Below the pieces are notes generated by a model, which did no database searches, was not told the DNA's origin, and saw only the letters and a program-made list of their open reading frames with translations. A DNA stretch of 64,000 nucleotides, taken from contig NZ_JNYY01000019.1 in the NCBI RefSeq assembly GCF_000716785.1, positions 1 to 64,000 on the forward strand. The letters run 5' to 3'. Shown piece after piece: positions 1-8,142 of this stretch. The position numbers and the translations under genes were made by a program. The first letter of the stretch is position 1, and each line of letters opens with the position of its first letter. The stretch comes from Amycolatopsis vancoresmycina. Its GTDB lineage: Bacteria > Actinomycetota > Actinomycetes > Mycobacteriales > Pseudonocardiaceae.

Positions 1-141
1 GAGCAGCCAGCGGCTGGAGATGCCCTGCATCTGGGGGACGGATTTGGTGGTGGTGGCCAGGGTGCGGGCCGCGGCCCGGCTCAGGCTCGAGGGCGCCTGT
101 TCGTCGGTGTTCAGGGCATCCACCGGATCGGTGACAGTCAC
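1..141 (-). CDS. Family 2B encapsulin shell protein (cyclic-nucleotide-binding type), N-terminal fragment
   Basis: Only the first 47 codons are inside the window; the gene runs off its left edge. It starts at a GTG (139-141) with an AGTGAGG ribosome-binding site just upstream. The peptide reads from VTVTDPVDAL to SLSRAAARTLATTTKS and PQMQGISSRWLL, which I recognise as the conserved N-terminus of family 2B encapsulins, the HK97-fold shell proteins with an inserted cyclic-nucleotide-binding domain (formerly EshA or Cnb). In actinobacteria these shells are encoded beside 2-methylisoborneol synthase and enclose it. The gene begins 13 bp after the synthase stop on the same strand, so the two are very likely cotranscribed. 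The insertion domain and most of the HK97 fold cannot be checked here. Confidence 0.85.
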   Translation of the reverse strand, partial: MTVTDPVDALNTDEQAPSSLSRAAARTLATTTKSVPQMQGISSRWLL

Positions 142-154
142 AGCGAAACCTCAC

Positions 155-1261
155 TCATTGGTAGCGCGGATTGGTGGCGTGCCAGGTGAACCCGCCGCCC
201 ATCCAGGACCGGACGCCCACCAGGAACCGCTGCAGCTCCGGTGACGGCACCGCCATCAGGTCCCGGTGTCCGTCCTCGAACTCGTGGACGATCCGGTTGT
301 GCAGCTCGACGGTCGCCTCGACCGCCTCTTCGACCGGGCAGCCGCGGTCGGCGGCGATCTGCAGGACCATGTTGCAGACCGGTTTTTCGTCGGCCGCGTC
401 CTTGGCCACCGAATGGAGGTCGTTGACCAGCACCGACGCGGTCCCGGCCCGCATCATCGCCTCGCGCACGCGGGGGTCGTAGTAGAACGGCGCGGCCAGT
501 TCGTAGCCGCCGACGGCGTCGACCAGGGTCATCGACGTGTAGAAGCTGTCGTGCTGGCGCGCCGCCAGGTACTCCCACGCCGGTGGGTAGCGGCCGGTGT
601 GGCGCCAAGCCGCGTAGGCGTCCCAGCTGACGAACATCGAGAAGGTCGCGTAGCAGACCCGCTGCACGAGCACCGGCGAGCCGTGCCGGCCGAGGTGGTC
701 GATCGCCGAGTGCAGCCCGACGAGGATCGGGTCCGACCGCAGGGCCTCTTCGAGGGGCGCCGAGAACTCCCCGGCCGGCGCGACCGGGTCCATGGCCGCC
801 ATGACGAGCGCCAGGCGCGGCGGCAGTTCGGTCGGCGCCGCGCCCAGCGTGCTGTCGTCGGCGTAGTAGTCGTCGGCCGCCCACCAGACCGCGTTGAGCT
901 GCGCCGCGACGAGCAGCCGGTCCGGGTCGTCGCAGTCGGCGTGGGCGAGCATCACCAGCCGGCCGAACCCGCCGCCGGCGATCTGCTCCAGGCCCTTGCC
1001 GGTGAACCCGCAGCCGGCCGCCCACGCGACCAGCCGCCGGTCCACCTCCGCGGCCAGGCCGTCGTCGACCCGGCCCACGACCGGGCAGTACAACGGCGGC
1101 GCGCTGCCGTCACCCCACGGCAGGTAGGCGTACGCCGGGTCCGGCCCGGACGCGGGCGCGAACTGCGTCGCGATCCGCGCCGCCGACGTCCCGAGGCCGA
1201 ACGGCACCGCCGCCGCCCCGCCGGAAGTCCACTGTGGACAGGTGCTGCGCTCCCCGGTCAC
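155..1261 (-). CDS. tpc: 2-methylisoborneol synthase (class I terpene cyclase)
   Basis: Cyclises 2-methylgeranyl diphosphate to 2-methylisoborneol, an earthy volatile. The 368-residue product carries the aspartate-rich Mg2+ motif DDYYADD at about residues 130-136 and an NSE-type motif NDLHSVAKD at 280-288 (N280, S284, D288 in place of the usual Glu). The first 45 residues are low in structure and include the FGLGTSAARI stretch; this region is shorter than in Streptomyces enzymes, where a long disordered N-terminus is linked to encapsulin loading. The start is a GTG 10 bp after the methyltransferase stop; the stop lies 13 bp before the encapsulin start. Gene order methyltransferase, cyclase, encapsulin matches the known 2-MIB operon. 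Confidence 0.95.
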   Translation of the reverse strand: MTGERSTCPQWTSGGAAAVPFGLGTSAARIATQFAPASGPDPAYAYLPWGDGSAPPLYCPVVGRVDDGLAAEVDRRLVAWAAGCGFTGKGLEQIAGGGFGRLVMLAHADCDDPDRLLVAAQLNAVWWAADDYYADDSTLGAAPTELPPRLALVMAAMDPVAPAGEFSAPLEEALRSDPILVGLHSAIDHLGRHGSPVLVQRVCYATFSMFVSWDAYAAWRHTGRYPPAWEYLAARQHDSFYTSMTLVDAVGGYELAAPFYYDPRVREAMMRAGTASVLVNDLHSVAKDAADEKPVCNMVLQIAADRGCPVEEAVEATVELHNRIVHEFEDGHRDLMAVPSPELQRFLVGVRSWMGGGFTWHATNPRYQ

Positions 1262-1271
1262 CCCGCTCGCC

Positions 1272-2123
1272 TCAGACGCGATCGGCGGCGATCAGCAGGT
1301 AGTGGAAACTGCCCTCGCGGTAGGCGGTCAGGAACGGCTTCTCGACGCCGGTGGCGACCGACGACTGCTCGCGCAGCTCCCAGTAGGGGATCGTCGCCGC
1401 GGTCAGGTCGACGACGTTGATCGGCACGAACCCGTTGGCGGCCAGTGCCTTGAAGTAGTCGCCGCGGGCGTGGATGTTGCAGATGTAGTGCTGGTCGATC
1501 TGGCTCACCGCGCGCGACCGGCCGCCCGTGACGTCGTTGTAGCACCCGGTGATCGTCACGTACCGGCCGCCCGGTTTGAGCTGCCTCGCGTGCTCGGCGA
1601 ACAGTTCGTTCAGGTCCACGTACATCGTGCTCTCGTTGTTCCAGATGCCCTGGAACACGCCGGATTCGAACCCGGTGCCGAGCATGTTCTTCAGGTGGTA
1701 GCGGACCGAGCCGTCGATCCCGCGCTGCCGCACGTGCTCGTTGGCGAACCCGACCTGCTGCTCCGAGATGGAGATGCCGTCGACCTGGCAGCCGAACCGC
1801 AGGTGCGCCATGACGCTCGTGCCGCCGCGGCCGCAGCCGGCGTCGAGCAGCCGGTCCTCCGGCGTGATCGGGCCCAGGTGGTCGAGGAGGACGTCCGCCT
1901 GCGCGGTCTCGAGCCGGTGCATCTCGGCGATGATCGCCTCGTCGCGCGTCGCGACCGGGGCCTCGAGCACGGCCGGGTCGTAGTCGCCGAGGCCGTAGTG
2001 GTGGTGGTAGAGGCCGTCGACGTCGCCCAGCCGGAGGTTCACCGGATCCTTCTCCGCGTTCCAGTAGTCGGCGACCGACTGCTGGTACGCGGTGCGGGTC
2101 ACGGGCTTCTCGAGAGCGGTCAT
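1272..2123 (-). CDS. mtf: Geranyl diphosphate 2-C-methyltransferase
   Basis: S-adenosylmethionine-dependent enzyme that methylates C2 of geranyl diphosphate to give the substrate of the neighbouring cyclase. The 283-residue product has SAM motif I LLDAGCGRGG at about residues 92-101 and the N-terminal YQQSVADYWN and LYHHHYGLGDYD stretches typical of this family. It starts at ATG 2121-2123 with a strong GAGGAG site eight bases upstream and is the first gene of the 2-MIB operon. About 280 bp without a gene separates it from the upstream ABC transporter operon on the same strand; the promoter should lie there, though no clear -10/-35 pair stands out. Confidence 0.95.
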   Translation of the reverse strand: MTALEKPVTRTAYQQSVADYWNAEKDPVNLRLGDVDGLYHHHYGLGDYDPAVLEAPVATRDEAIIAEMHRLETAQADVLLDHLGPITPEDRLLDAGCGRGGTSVMAHLRFGCQVDGISISEQQVGFANEHVRQRGIDGSVRYHLKNMLGTGFESGVFQGIWNNESTMYVDLNELFAEHARQLKPGGRYVTITGCYNDVTGGRSRAVSQIDQHYICNIHARGDYFKALAANGFVPINVVDLTAATIPYWELREQSSVATGVEKPFLTAYREGSFHYLLIAADRV

Positions 2124-2407
2124 CGATTGAACTCCTCGGTCGTTTCCTTGACAGGAAAGGGATCCGATCCCTCATGGGAAACGCTAGTGCCGGGAGTTTC
2201 GGGTGGACAAGAAGCTTCACTCCCGCTGCCCGAGTGTGGCCCGTCCGGCCCAGCGGGGCCCGCGCCGGGGTGTGCAGCGGGGTGGGTTCAAGGCCCCGTT
2301 CGGGACCGGGGACACCTCGACCGGCTGACGGTTCGCCACCGTCCGTGTCAACCCGCTCTGAGCTGCCCGCGAGCTGACGCCGAAGAGCGTCTCGCCGCGT
2401 GCCACGC

Positions 2408-3238
2408 TCACCGGCCGGGCCTGGCCCCCTCCGTCGTGATCCCGGCGAGGAAGTGCCGTTGCGCCACGAAGAACACGATGAGCAGCGGCACGGTCGTGAG
2501 GACGCTCCCGGCCAGCACGATCTCCCACCGCTGCTCGCCGGCCTGGCCGAACTGGTCCGACAGCGCCTTGAGCCCGCGGGGCAGCGTGTAGAGCGCCGGG
2601 TCGCGCAGGTAGATCAGCGGCTTGAGCAGGTCCGACCAGCTGGCCTTGAGCTCGAACACGAAACTGACGATCAGCGCCGGGCGGCACAGCGGCACCGCGA
2701 TGCGCCAGAACAGCGTCCAGTGGCCCGCGCCGTCGACGCGCGCGGCTTCGAACACCTCGCGCGGCAGGCCGAGGAAGAACTGGCGCAGCAGGAAGATGTA
2801 GAACGCGCTGCCGAACAGGTTCCCGGCCCACAGCGGGACCTGGGTGTGCGCCAGGCCGACGCTGTTCCAGATCAGGTACACCGGGATCATCGTCACCGCG
2901 GCCGGCAGCATCATCGTGGCCAGCACCAGGCCGAAGAGCGCGTTGCGGCCGGGGAAGCGGAAGTACGCGAAGCCGAACGCCACCAGCGAACTGGTCAGCG
3001 TCACGGCGACCGCCGCCGCGAGCGACACCACCACGCTGTTGACCAGCCAGGCCGCGACCGGCGCCGCCCGCCAGATCTCGGCGTAGTTGTCCCACGCCCA
3101 GGTGCGGGGGATCAGCAGGTTGTCGAAGACCTGCGCGCGCGGCTTCACCGACGCGCTCAGCAGCCAGACGAACGGGTACAGGAACAGCACGGTCGCCGCG
3201 GCGACCGCGCCCCACCGCAAGACGCGGCGGGCGGTCAC
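2408..3238 (-). CDS. Carbohydrate ABC transporter permease, MalG type
   Basis: Inner-membrane permease of a CUT1-type sugar importer. The 276-residue protein has six predicted membrane helices beginning at VLFLYPFVWLLSAS and an EAA loop EAARVDGAGHWTLFWRI near residue 175, which docks the cytoplasmic ATPase. It starts with GTG overlapping the stop of the upstream permease (GTGA), so translation is probably coupled. It is the last gene of a binding-protein, permease, permease operon. No ATP-binding subunit is encoded nearby; actinobacterial CUT1 importers commonly share one MsiK-type ATPase encoded elsewhere. The substrate cannot be deduced. Confidence 0.93.
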   Translation of the reverse strand: MTARRVLRWGAVAAATVLFLYPFVWLLSASVKPRAQVFDNLLIPRTWAWDNYAEIWRAAPVAAWLVNSVVVSLAAAVAVTLTSSLVAFGFAYFRFPGRNALFGLVLATMMLPAAVTMIPVYLIWNSVGLAHTQVPLWAGNLFGSAFYIFLLRQFFLGLPREVFEAARVDGAGHWTLFWRIAVPLCRPALIVSFVFELKASWSDLLKPLIYLRDPALYTLPRGLKALSDQFGQAGEQRWEIVLAGSVLTTVPLLIVFFVAQRHFLAGITTEGARPGR

Positions 3239-4140
3239 CGGTCACCGCCTTCGTAGTGGATGAACCGGCGGCTCAGCCGCACCTGCACCAGCGTGATCGC
3301 CAGTATCACGACGAACAGCAGCCACGCCATCGCCGAGGCGTAGCCGAGGTGCAGGAACTCGAACGCCTGCTGGAAGAGGTAGATCAGGTAGAACAGGGCG
3401 GCGTCGTTGCTGTAGGTCGCCGCCGCCGCGGAGCCGTAGAACGCGGTGTAGGCCTCGTCGAACGACTGCAGCGCCGCGATCGTCTGGACGATCAGGGTGA
3501 AGAACAGGGCCCCGCTGATCATCGGCACGGTGATCCGCCGGAACCGCTGCCACGCCGACGCGCCGTCGAGCTCGGCGGCCTCGTACAGCTCCCGCGGCAC
3601 GCCGCGCAGCGCGGCCAGGTAGATCACCACCGTGCTGCCCACCGACCACAGGTGCATGAGCACCAGCCCCGGCTTCACCCACGGCCCGTCGGTGCTCCAC
3701 TGCGGCCCGTCGATCCCGACCAGCCCCAGCGCGGCGTTGACCAGCCCGGCCTGGCCGTTGAACAGGATCAGGAACAGCACGCCGACGGCGACCTTCGGGG
3801 TGATCTCGGGCAGGTAGAACACCGTGCGGAAGAACCCGGCCGACCGGCGGCCCGCGCGCGTGAGCAGCGCCGCCAGCGCCAGCGAGACGGCCATCGTGGC
3901 GGGCACCGACAGGACGGTGTAGACGAGCGTGTTGACCAGGCTCGTGCGCACGGCCGGGTCTTCGACGAGGTGCCGGTAGTTGGCCCAGCCGACGGCGCCG
4001 GGCGGGCGCAGCGCGTCGTAGTCGGTGAAGGAGAGCACCAGGCTGGCGACCATCGGGACCGCCATGAAGATCACGAACCCGATCATCCACGGCGACAGGA
4101 ACGCATACGCGGCCCAGGTTTCCCGCGTGCGCCGCCTCAC
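3235..4140 (-). CDS. Carbohydrate ABC transporter permease, MalF type
   Basis: Second inner-membrane permease of the importer, 301 residues. I place the start at GTG 4138-4140, giving VRRRTRETWAAYAFLSPWMIGF. Longer upstream reading lies inside the binding-protein gene and does not look like protein. The start overlaps the binding-protein stop as GTGA, and the end overlaps the next permease as GTGA. Six hydrophobic segments and an EAA loop ELYEAAELDGASAWQRF near residue 210 identify the family. The C-terminus ends in a basic stretch at the membrane face. Confidence 0.92.
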   Translation of the reverse strand: MRRRTRETWAAYAFLSPWMIGFVIFMAVPMVASLVLSFTDYDALRPPGAVGWANYRHLVEDPAVRTSLVNTLVYTVLSVPATMAVSLALAALLTRAGRRSAGFFRTVFYLPEITPKVAVGVLFLILFNGQAGLVNAALGLVGIDGPQWSTDGPWVKPGLVLMHLWSVGSTVVIYLAALRGVPRELYEAAELDGASAWQRFRRITVPMISGALFFTLIVQTIAALQSFDEAYTAFYGSAAAATYSNDAALFYLIYLFQQAFEFLHLGYASAMAWLLFVVILAITLVQVRLSRRFIHYEGGDR

Positions 4141-5471
4141 CGGCGGGCCACCGCGGCGTCGAGCGCCCGCTGGGCCTCCTGCTGGGCCTGCCGCAGCGCC
4201 TCGGCGGGCTGCTGTTCGCCGGACAGGACCCGGTTGACGGCGTTCTGCCACGCCGTCTTGAACTCCGATCCGGCCGGGGACGCGGGCATGGTGAAGGCGC
4301 TGTCCTGGGCCTTGAGGACCGTCCGGACGGCGGCGTCGAACGCCGGCCGGTCCCGCAGCTGCCCGAGACTGCCGAAGATTTCCTGGTCCGCGACGCGGTT
4401 TCCGGTGTAGACGCCGGTGAACGCCTTGCCGGTGGCCTGGCGTTTCCCGGCGCGGGCCTTCGCGGCGGCGACCCACGTCGGTGCGTCGGTCATCGTCTTG
4501 ATCCAGGCGCAGGCCTGGTCCTTGTGGGTGCTGCCGGCGGGGATCACCCACGCGCTGCCGGTGACCCAGTCGATCGGGGCGCCGGCGCCGTCGGTGAACG
4601 GCGCCGCGGACACCCGCACGTCGGGCGAGTAGTCGGCGAGGACGTTGAGGTACCAGTCGTCCATCAGGGTGGCCGCGAGCTGTCCCTGCCGGAACGGGTT
4701 CTTCTCACCGAAGAAGTCGAACGAGTCGCGGAACGCCTTCACCGCACCCCAGCCGCCCTGGGCGTCGATCAGGGACTTGGCGTACGTCAGGGCGTCGGCC
4801 AGCCGGGGGTCGTCGAGGTGGGCGGTGCGGCCGTCGTCGCTGAGCATCCGGACACCGTTGGCCCTGGCCCACAGCGGGAGGAACTCCGGGATCTTCGGGT
4901 CGAAGCCGATCCGCGACAGGGTGCCGTTCGTGCGGGTGGTCAGCTTCTGCGCGGCCGCGGACAGCTTCGCCCGGTCGGCGGGGGCGAGGTCCTGCGGTGT
5001 GAGCCCGGCCGCCGCGACGGCGTCGTCGTTCACCAGCAGGACCCGGTTGTCGTAGAACTCCGGAATTCCGTAGACCGTGCCGTCGAGGGTGGTTTCCCGC
5101 AGGGCGGCGGGCCGGTACTGGCCGACGTCGATGTGCTGGTTCGCGATGCAGCCGGTGAGGGGTTCGAGGGTGCCGCGGGCGGCGTAGGTGCCGAGCAGCT
5201 GCCGGTCGAGGTAGACGAGGTCCGGCGGGGTGTGCGAGGCGACGGCGGCGAGGAACTGCTGGGCGTCGAAGGCGCCGCCGCCGACCTTCACCGTGGCCGG
5301 CGCGATCGCTTTGCCCGCCAGGTCGGCCCGGGTGGTGGCGATCTCGTCGCCGAGCCCGAACCCCATCGTCGTCAGGGTGGCCGCCCCGCCGGTGTCACCG
5401 CCGCTGCCGACCCCGCCGCACCCGGCGAGCAGCACGACCACGCCCGCACCGGCCAGAAGTTTCCGCACCAT
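4137..5471 (-). CDS. ABC transporter substrate-binding lipoprotein
   Basis: Extracellular solute-binding protein (family 1, sugar type), 444 residues. It has a lipoprotein signal peptide MVRKLLAGAGVVVLLAGC with lipobox LLAGC and lipidated Cys18, followed by a Gly-rich linker. The mature part shows the usual two-lobe binding protein features, for example PPDLVYLDRQ and the late WVTGSAWVIPAGSTHKDQA segment. It is the first gene of the importer operon and overlaps the first permease by four bases. The ligand is unknown; no linked glycosidase or regulator gives a hint. The C-terminus (residues 410-440) is a helical Ala/Gln-rich stretch. Confidence 0.92.
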   Translation of the reverse strand: MVRKLLAGAGVVVLLAGCGGVGSGGDTGGAATLTTMGFGLGDEIATTRADLAGKAIAPATVKVGGGAFDAQQFLAAVASHTPPDLVYLDRQLLGTYAARGTLEPLTGCIANQHIDVGQYRPAALRETTLDGTVYGIPEFYDNRVLLVNDDAVAAAGLTPQDLAPADRAKLSAAAQKLTTRTNGTLSRIGFDPKIPEFLPLWARANGVRMLSDDGRTAHLDDPRLADALTYAKSLIDAQGGWGAVKAFRDSFDFFGEKNPFRQGQLAATLMDDWYLNVLADYSPDVRVSAAPFTDGAGAPIDWVTGSAWVIPAGSTHKDQACAWIKTMTDAPTWVAAAKARAGKRQATGKAFTGVYTGNRVADQEIFGSLGQLRDRPAFDAAVRTVLKAQDSAFTMPASPAGSEFKTAWQNAVNRVLSGEQQPAEALRQAQQEAQRALDAAVARR

Positions 5472-5532
5472 CGCGCACCCCTCCCAGAGGGGCGGCGGTT
5501 ACCCACCCGGCGAGCGGTCCAAACCAGTGGGG

Positions 5533-6969
5533 TCAGTGCGGGTCGGTGACCCAGGGGTTGGCCCGGCAGACGGCACCGTCGGGCCGGACGTTCGCGGCGG
5601 CCCCGGGTTCGGCGCGGTTGAGGTTCGCGAGGTAGGTGTTGGAGAGCCCGAAGGTCTGCTGCATCATCACCGGCGCCGGCGCACCGGGGGCGGGGCAGCC
5701 GACGTGGCCGAGGCCGAGGGCGTGGCCCATCTCGTGGTTGACGGCGTAGGCGCGGTAGCCGGCGAGGTCGCCGTCGTAGGAGTGGGCGCCGCGGAGCCAC
5801 CGGGCGAGGTTGAGGACGATCCGGTGGTCGCGGGTGAGCCGGCACGAGGAGTCGAAGGGGATGGTGAAGCCGCAGAGGTCGGGACGCCGGGCGGTGCCGG
5901 GACTGGTGAGGCTGATCCGGACGGCGGGCTCGGCACCGGGATCGGCGAGCCGCCGGAAGGTGACTTCGCCGAGCCCGGTCCAGCCACGGGGATCGGCGAG
6001 GATGGCGTCGACGTCGTCGGCGAAGGAAGGAACGTCGACACCGTCCTCGACTTCGACGGTGTAGGTGAGGACCCGGTCCCCGGTCCCGATGTCGCGGCCC
6101 GGCCCGGGAATGACGTGCCAGGTACCGGCGCCGGACTCGGTGACGGGAACCCCGTCGGGCAGGGCGGCCGGTTCGGGCGGAGGAGCGGGGTGCGCGGCGG
6201 GAACCGGGGTGACGGCCTGCGCGGAGGCGACCCCGGAGACCCGCCGCGGTTCGGCAGCCCGCGGCGTGAGGAGCAGGGCGAGAGCGAGGGCAACGGCGAA
6301 CACGAGCACGGCGGGCGGCCACCAGGCGGACGGCGCCGGCGCGGGCGGCGGAGCGGAAGCGGGGATGACGAGGGGGGAGGGGGCGGCGGGCCGCGGGACG
6401 CGCGGAGCGGGCGGGCCGACGGAGATGGCGGGTGCGATGAGCAGGCTCTTCCTTGGGACGTGGGTGGATTCCGGTTCTGGTGCCTCGGGTTCGGCGGGAG
6501 CCGGTGCTTCCGGGGCGGCCGGGCTGGCCGATGGTGGTGCCGGTGCGGCGACTTCGGCGGAGATCCGCGGGGCGCGCGCGGATGCCGGAGTGGGAGGTGC
6601 CGCGGCCAGATCCGCCGGGCCGGGCCAAGCCGGGGCGGCCGCGGTAGCTGACTCCGGCGCCGGTTCGGCGGGGGTGATGGAGGCGGGGGTTGCGAGAATC
6701 GCCGGAGCGTCGGCATCGGCTGGTGCGGTGGATGCGGGTGCCGCGAGAATCGTCTGCGCTACCGGCGTTTCGGCCACCGCAGCCGAAGTCAACCCCGCCG
6801 CAACCGGATCACCCGCGGGCGTCGGCTGCTTCTGCGCCGGAATCCGCGGGATCCGCGGCGACCGGGGTGCCGCCGTCGCGCGGGCGGCCTGGCTGCGGCG
6901 GCGGGGCTGGGGCAGCCAGTCCACGCGGGCCGCCGGGGTCGGGTCAGTAGGCAAGGGCCACGCTCGCAC
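5533..6969 (-). CDS. DUF3152 family membrane-anchored metalloprotease-like protein
   Basis: About 478 residues if the GTG at 6967-6969 is used; a TTG at 6952-6954 is a second option. Residues 1-215 are a Pro/Ala/Ser-rich, probably disordered cytoplasmic or linker region, followed by one membrane helix (about 218-235, AVLVFAVALALALLL) and an extracellular DUF3152 domain. The domain contains a zincin motif HEMGHALGLGH (about 412-422) and cysteines that could pair. This looks like a matrixin-like zinc peptidase, although DUF3152 proteins have no established substrate. The gene overlaps the end of the deacetylase gene by 26 bp, which suggests cotranscription and a shared cell-envelope role. Confidence 0.85.
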   Translation of the reverse strand: MRAWPLPTDPTPAARVDWLPQPRRRSQAARATAAPRSPRIPRIPAQKQPTPAGDPVAAGLTSAAVAETPVAQTILAAPASTAPADADAPAILATPASITPAEPAPESATAAAPAWPGPADLAAAPPTPASARAPRISAEVAAPAPPSASPAAPEAPAPAEPEAPEPESTHVPRKSLLIAPAISVGPPAPRVPRPAAPSPLVIPASAPPPAPAPSAWWPPAVLVFAVALALALLLTPRAAEPRRVSGVASAQAVTPVPAAHPAPPPEPAALPDGVPVTESGAGTWHVIPGPGRDIGTGDRVLTYTVEVEDGVDVPSFADDVDAILADPRGWTGLGEVTFRRLADPGAEPAVRISLTSPGTARRPDLCGFTIPFDSSCRLTRDHRIVLNLARWLRGAHSYDGDLAGYRAYAVNHEMGHALGLGHVGCPAPGAPAPVMMQQTFGLSNTYLANLNRAEPGAAANVRPDGAVCRANPWVTDPH

Positions 6970-7948
6970 ACGCCGGCGCCGGCGCGCCCTCGGACCGGGG
7001 GTAGGACACCGTCGACGGGTCTCCGTCCGACGTGTACCGGTGGCCGCTCGGGGCCGCCAGCTCGTCGAGCCAGTGCGTCGAGCCGTACTCCGCTTCGCGG
7101 CCTTCGGACTGCGAACGGATCCGCGGGATCGCGCCGGCGTCGAACGACGAAGCACACGGTGACGGCGCCGGCCCGGCACCCACCAGCAGCACCCCGGCGT
7201 ACGCGTAGCCGGGCCCGCGCTGCGCCAGCTCTTCGCGGCGCGGGTGCATCCCGAACGGCAACGCCAGCGTGGCCGGCTGGTAGCCCGGGATCGCCTGGCG
7301 GATCAGCGCATCTCCCTCCGTGATGGCCGTGGTCGCCTCGCTCTCCGTCGCCTTGTGGAGGTTCGTGTGCCGGCGCGTGTGGTTGCCGATCTCGAACCCG
7401 TGCTCGGCCAGCCACCGCAGCGTCCGGCCGTCGCCCGGGTCGGCGAACGGGTGCTCGTTGACGTACAGGCTCGCCACCGGGCGGAACCGCGGGTGCGCCG
7501 CCGCGACGTCCAGCAGGATGCGGATCGCCGTGCCCGGGGCCGGCTGGCCCTGCGGGGTCAGGCTGAACGTGCTCGGGTCGCCGTCGTCGAAGGTCAGGAC
7601 CACCGGGTGCGCGCCGGCCGGCAGGTCGAGCCGGCGGGCGGCCAGGTCGGCGGCCGTGATCGGCACGTAGTTCTCGGCGGCGAGCCGCTCGAGCTCCGCG
7701 GTGAAGTCGGCGGGCGTGCGGTCGTACACCGAACGCGGCTGCGCGGCGAGGCGGTGGTACATCAGGACCGGCACGCGGCCGAGCTCGTCGGCGCCGACCT
7801 GCCGGGCCACGGCGGGCGTGACCCGGACCGGGGCCGCGGACGGCGCCGGCCGCGACGGAGCGGGCGCCGGGGCCGGCGCCGGGCCGCCACAGGCCGCCAC
7901 GGCGAGGAGCGCGGTGAACCCGGTACCGAACCGGAAAAGGCAACGCAT
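6944..7948 (-). CDS. Polysaccharide deacetylase lipoprotein (NodB/CE4 type)
   Basis: 334-residue secreted lipoprotein. The start at ATG 7946-7948 gives MRCLFRFGTGFTALLAVAAC with lipidated Cys20; the longer upstream frame lacks a signal and is not used. A Pro/Ala linker (21-40) precedes a NodB homology domain: VLMYHRL near 62-67, metal motif TFDDGD at 119-124, and the HTRRH motif at 190-194. The family removes N- or O-acetyl groups from cell-surface polysaccharides such as peptidoglycan or chitin oligomers. Its end overlaps the DUF3152 gene. The last third has a cluster of cysteines (PSPCASS, PAPACAS) that could form a disulphide. Confidence 0.9.
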   Translation of the reverse strand: MRCLFRFGTGFTALLAVAACGGPAPAPAPAPSRPAPSAAPVRVTPAVARQVGADELGRVPVLMYHRLAAQPRSVYDRTPADFTAELERLAAENYVPITAADLAARRLDLPAGAHPVVLTFDDGDPSTFSLTPQGQPAPGTAIRILLDVAAAHPRFRPVASLYVNEHPFADPGDGRTLRWLAEHGFEIGNHTRRHTNLHKATESEATTAITEGDALIRQAIPGYQPATLALPFGMHPRREELAQRGPGYAYAGVLLVGAGPAPSPCASSFDAGAIPRIRSQSEGREAEYGSTHWLDELAAPSGHRYTSDGDPSTVSYPRSEGAPAPACASVALAY

Positions 7949-8142
7949 GCGGGAAGTGTGCTGCCGGCCCGGAGCGGGTGCGGGCCGGGCCACCGGGTCG
8001 GGTGAGCGCGGAATTGCCGTGCCCCGCCCGGAAAACCGCGTTTCCGCAGGCCGGGACGCCGAGCGCGGAACCGGCGCGAGCACGATGCGGTGATCGGCGC
8101 GAAACGGGTTTGGTCAAGATCGCGATCGGGTATTTCCCCGCG

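Noticed and set aside
266..1420. Long plus-strand frames opposite the 2-MIB genes
   Set aside because: They are antisense shadows of well-supported genes in GC-rich DNA, rich in Arg, Ala and Gly, without family motifs.
2270..2330. Possible terminator CCCCG-CGGGG between 2-MIB operon and importer
   Set aside because: Stem is only five bases and has no T run; too weak to call.
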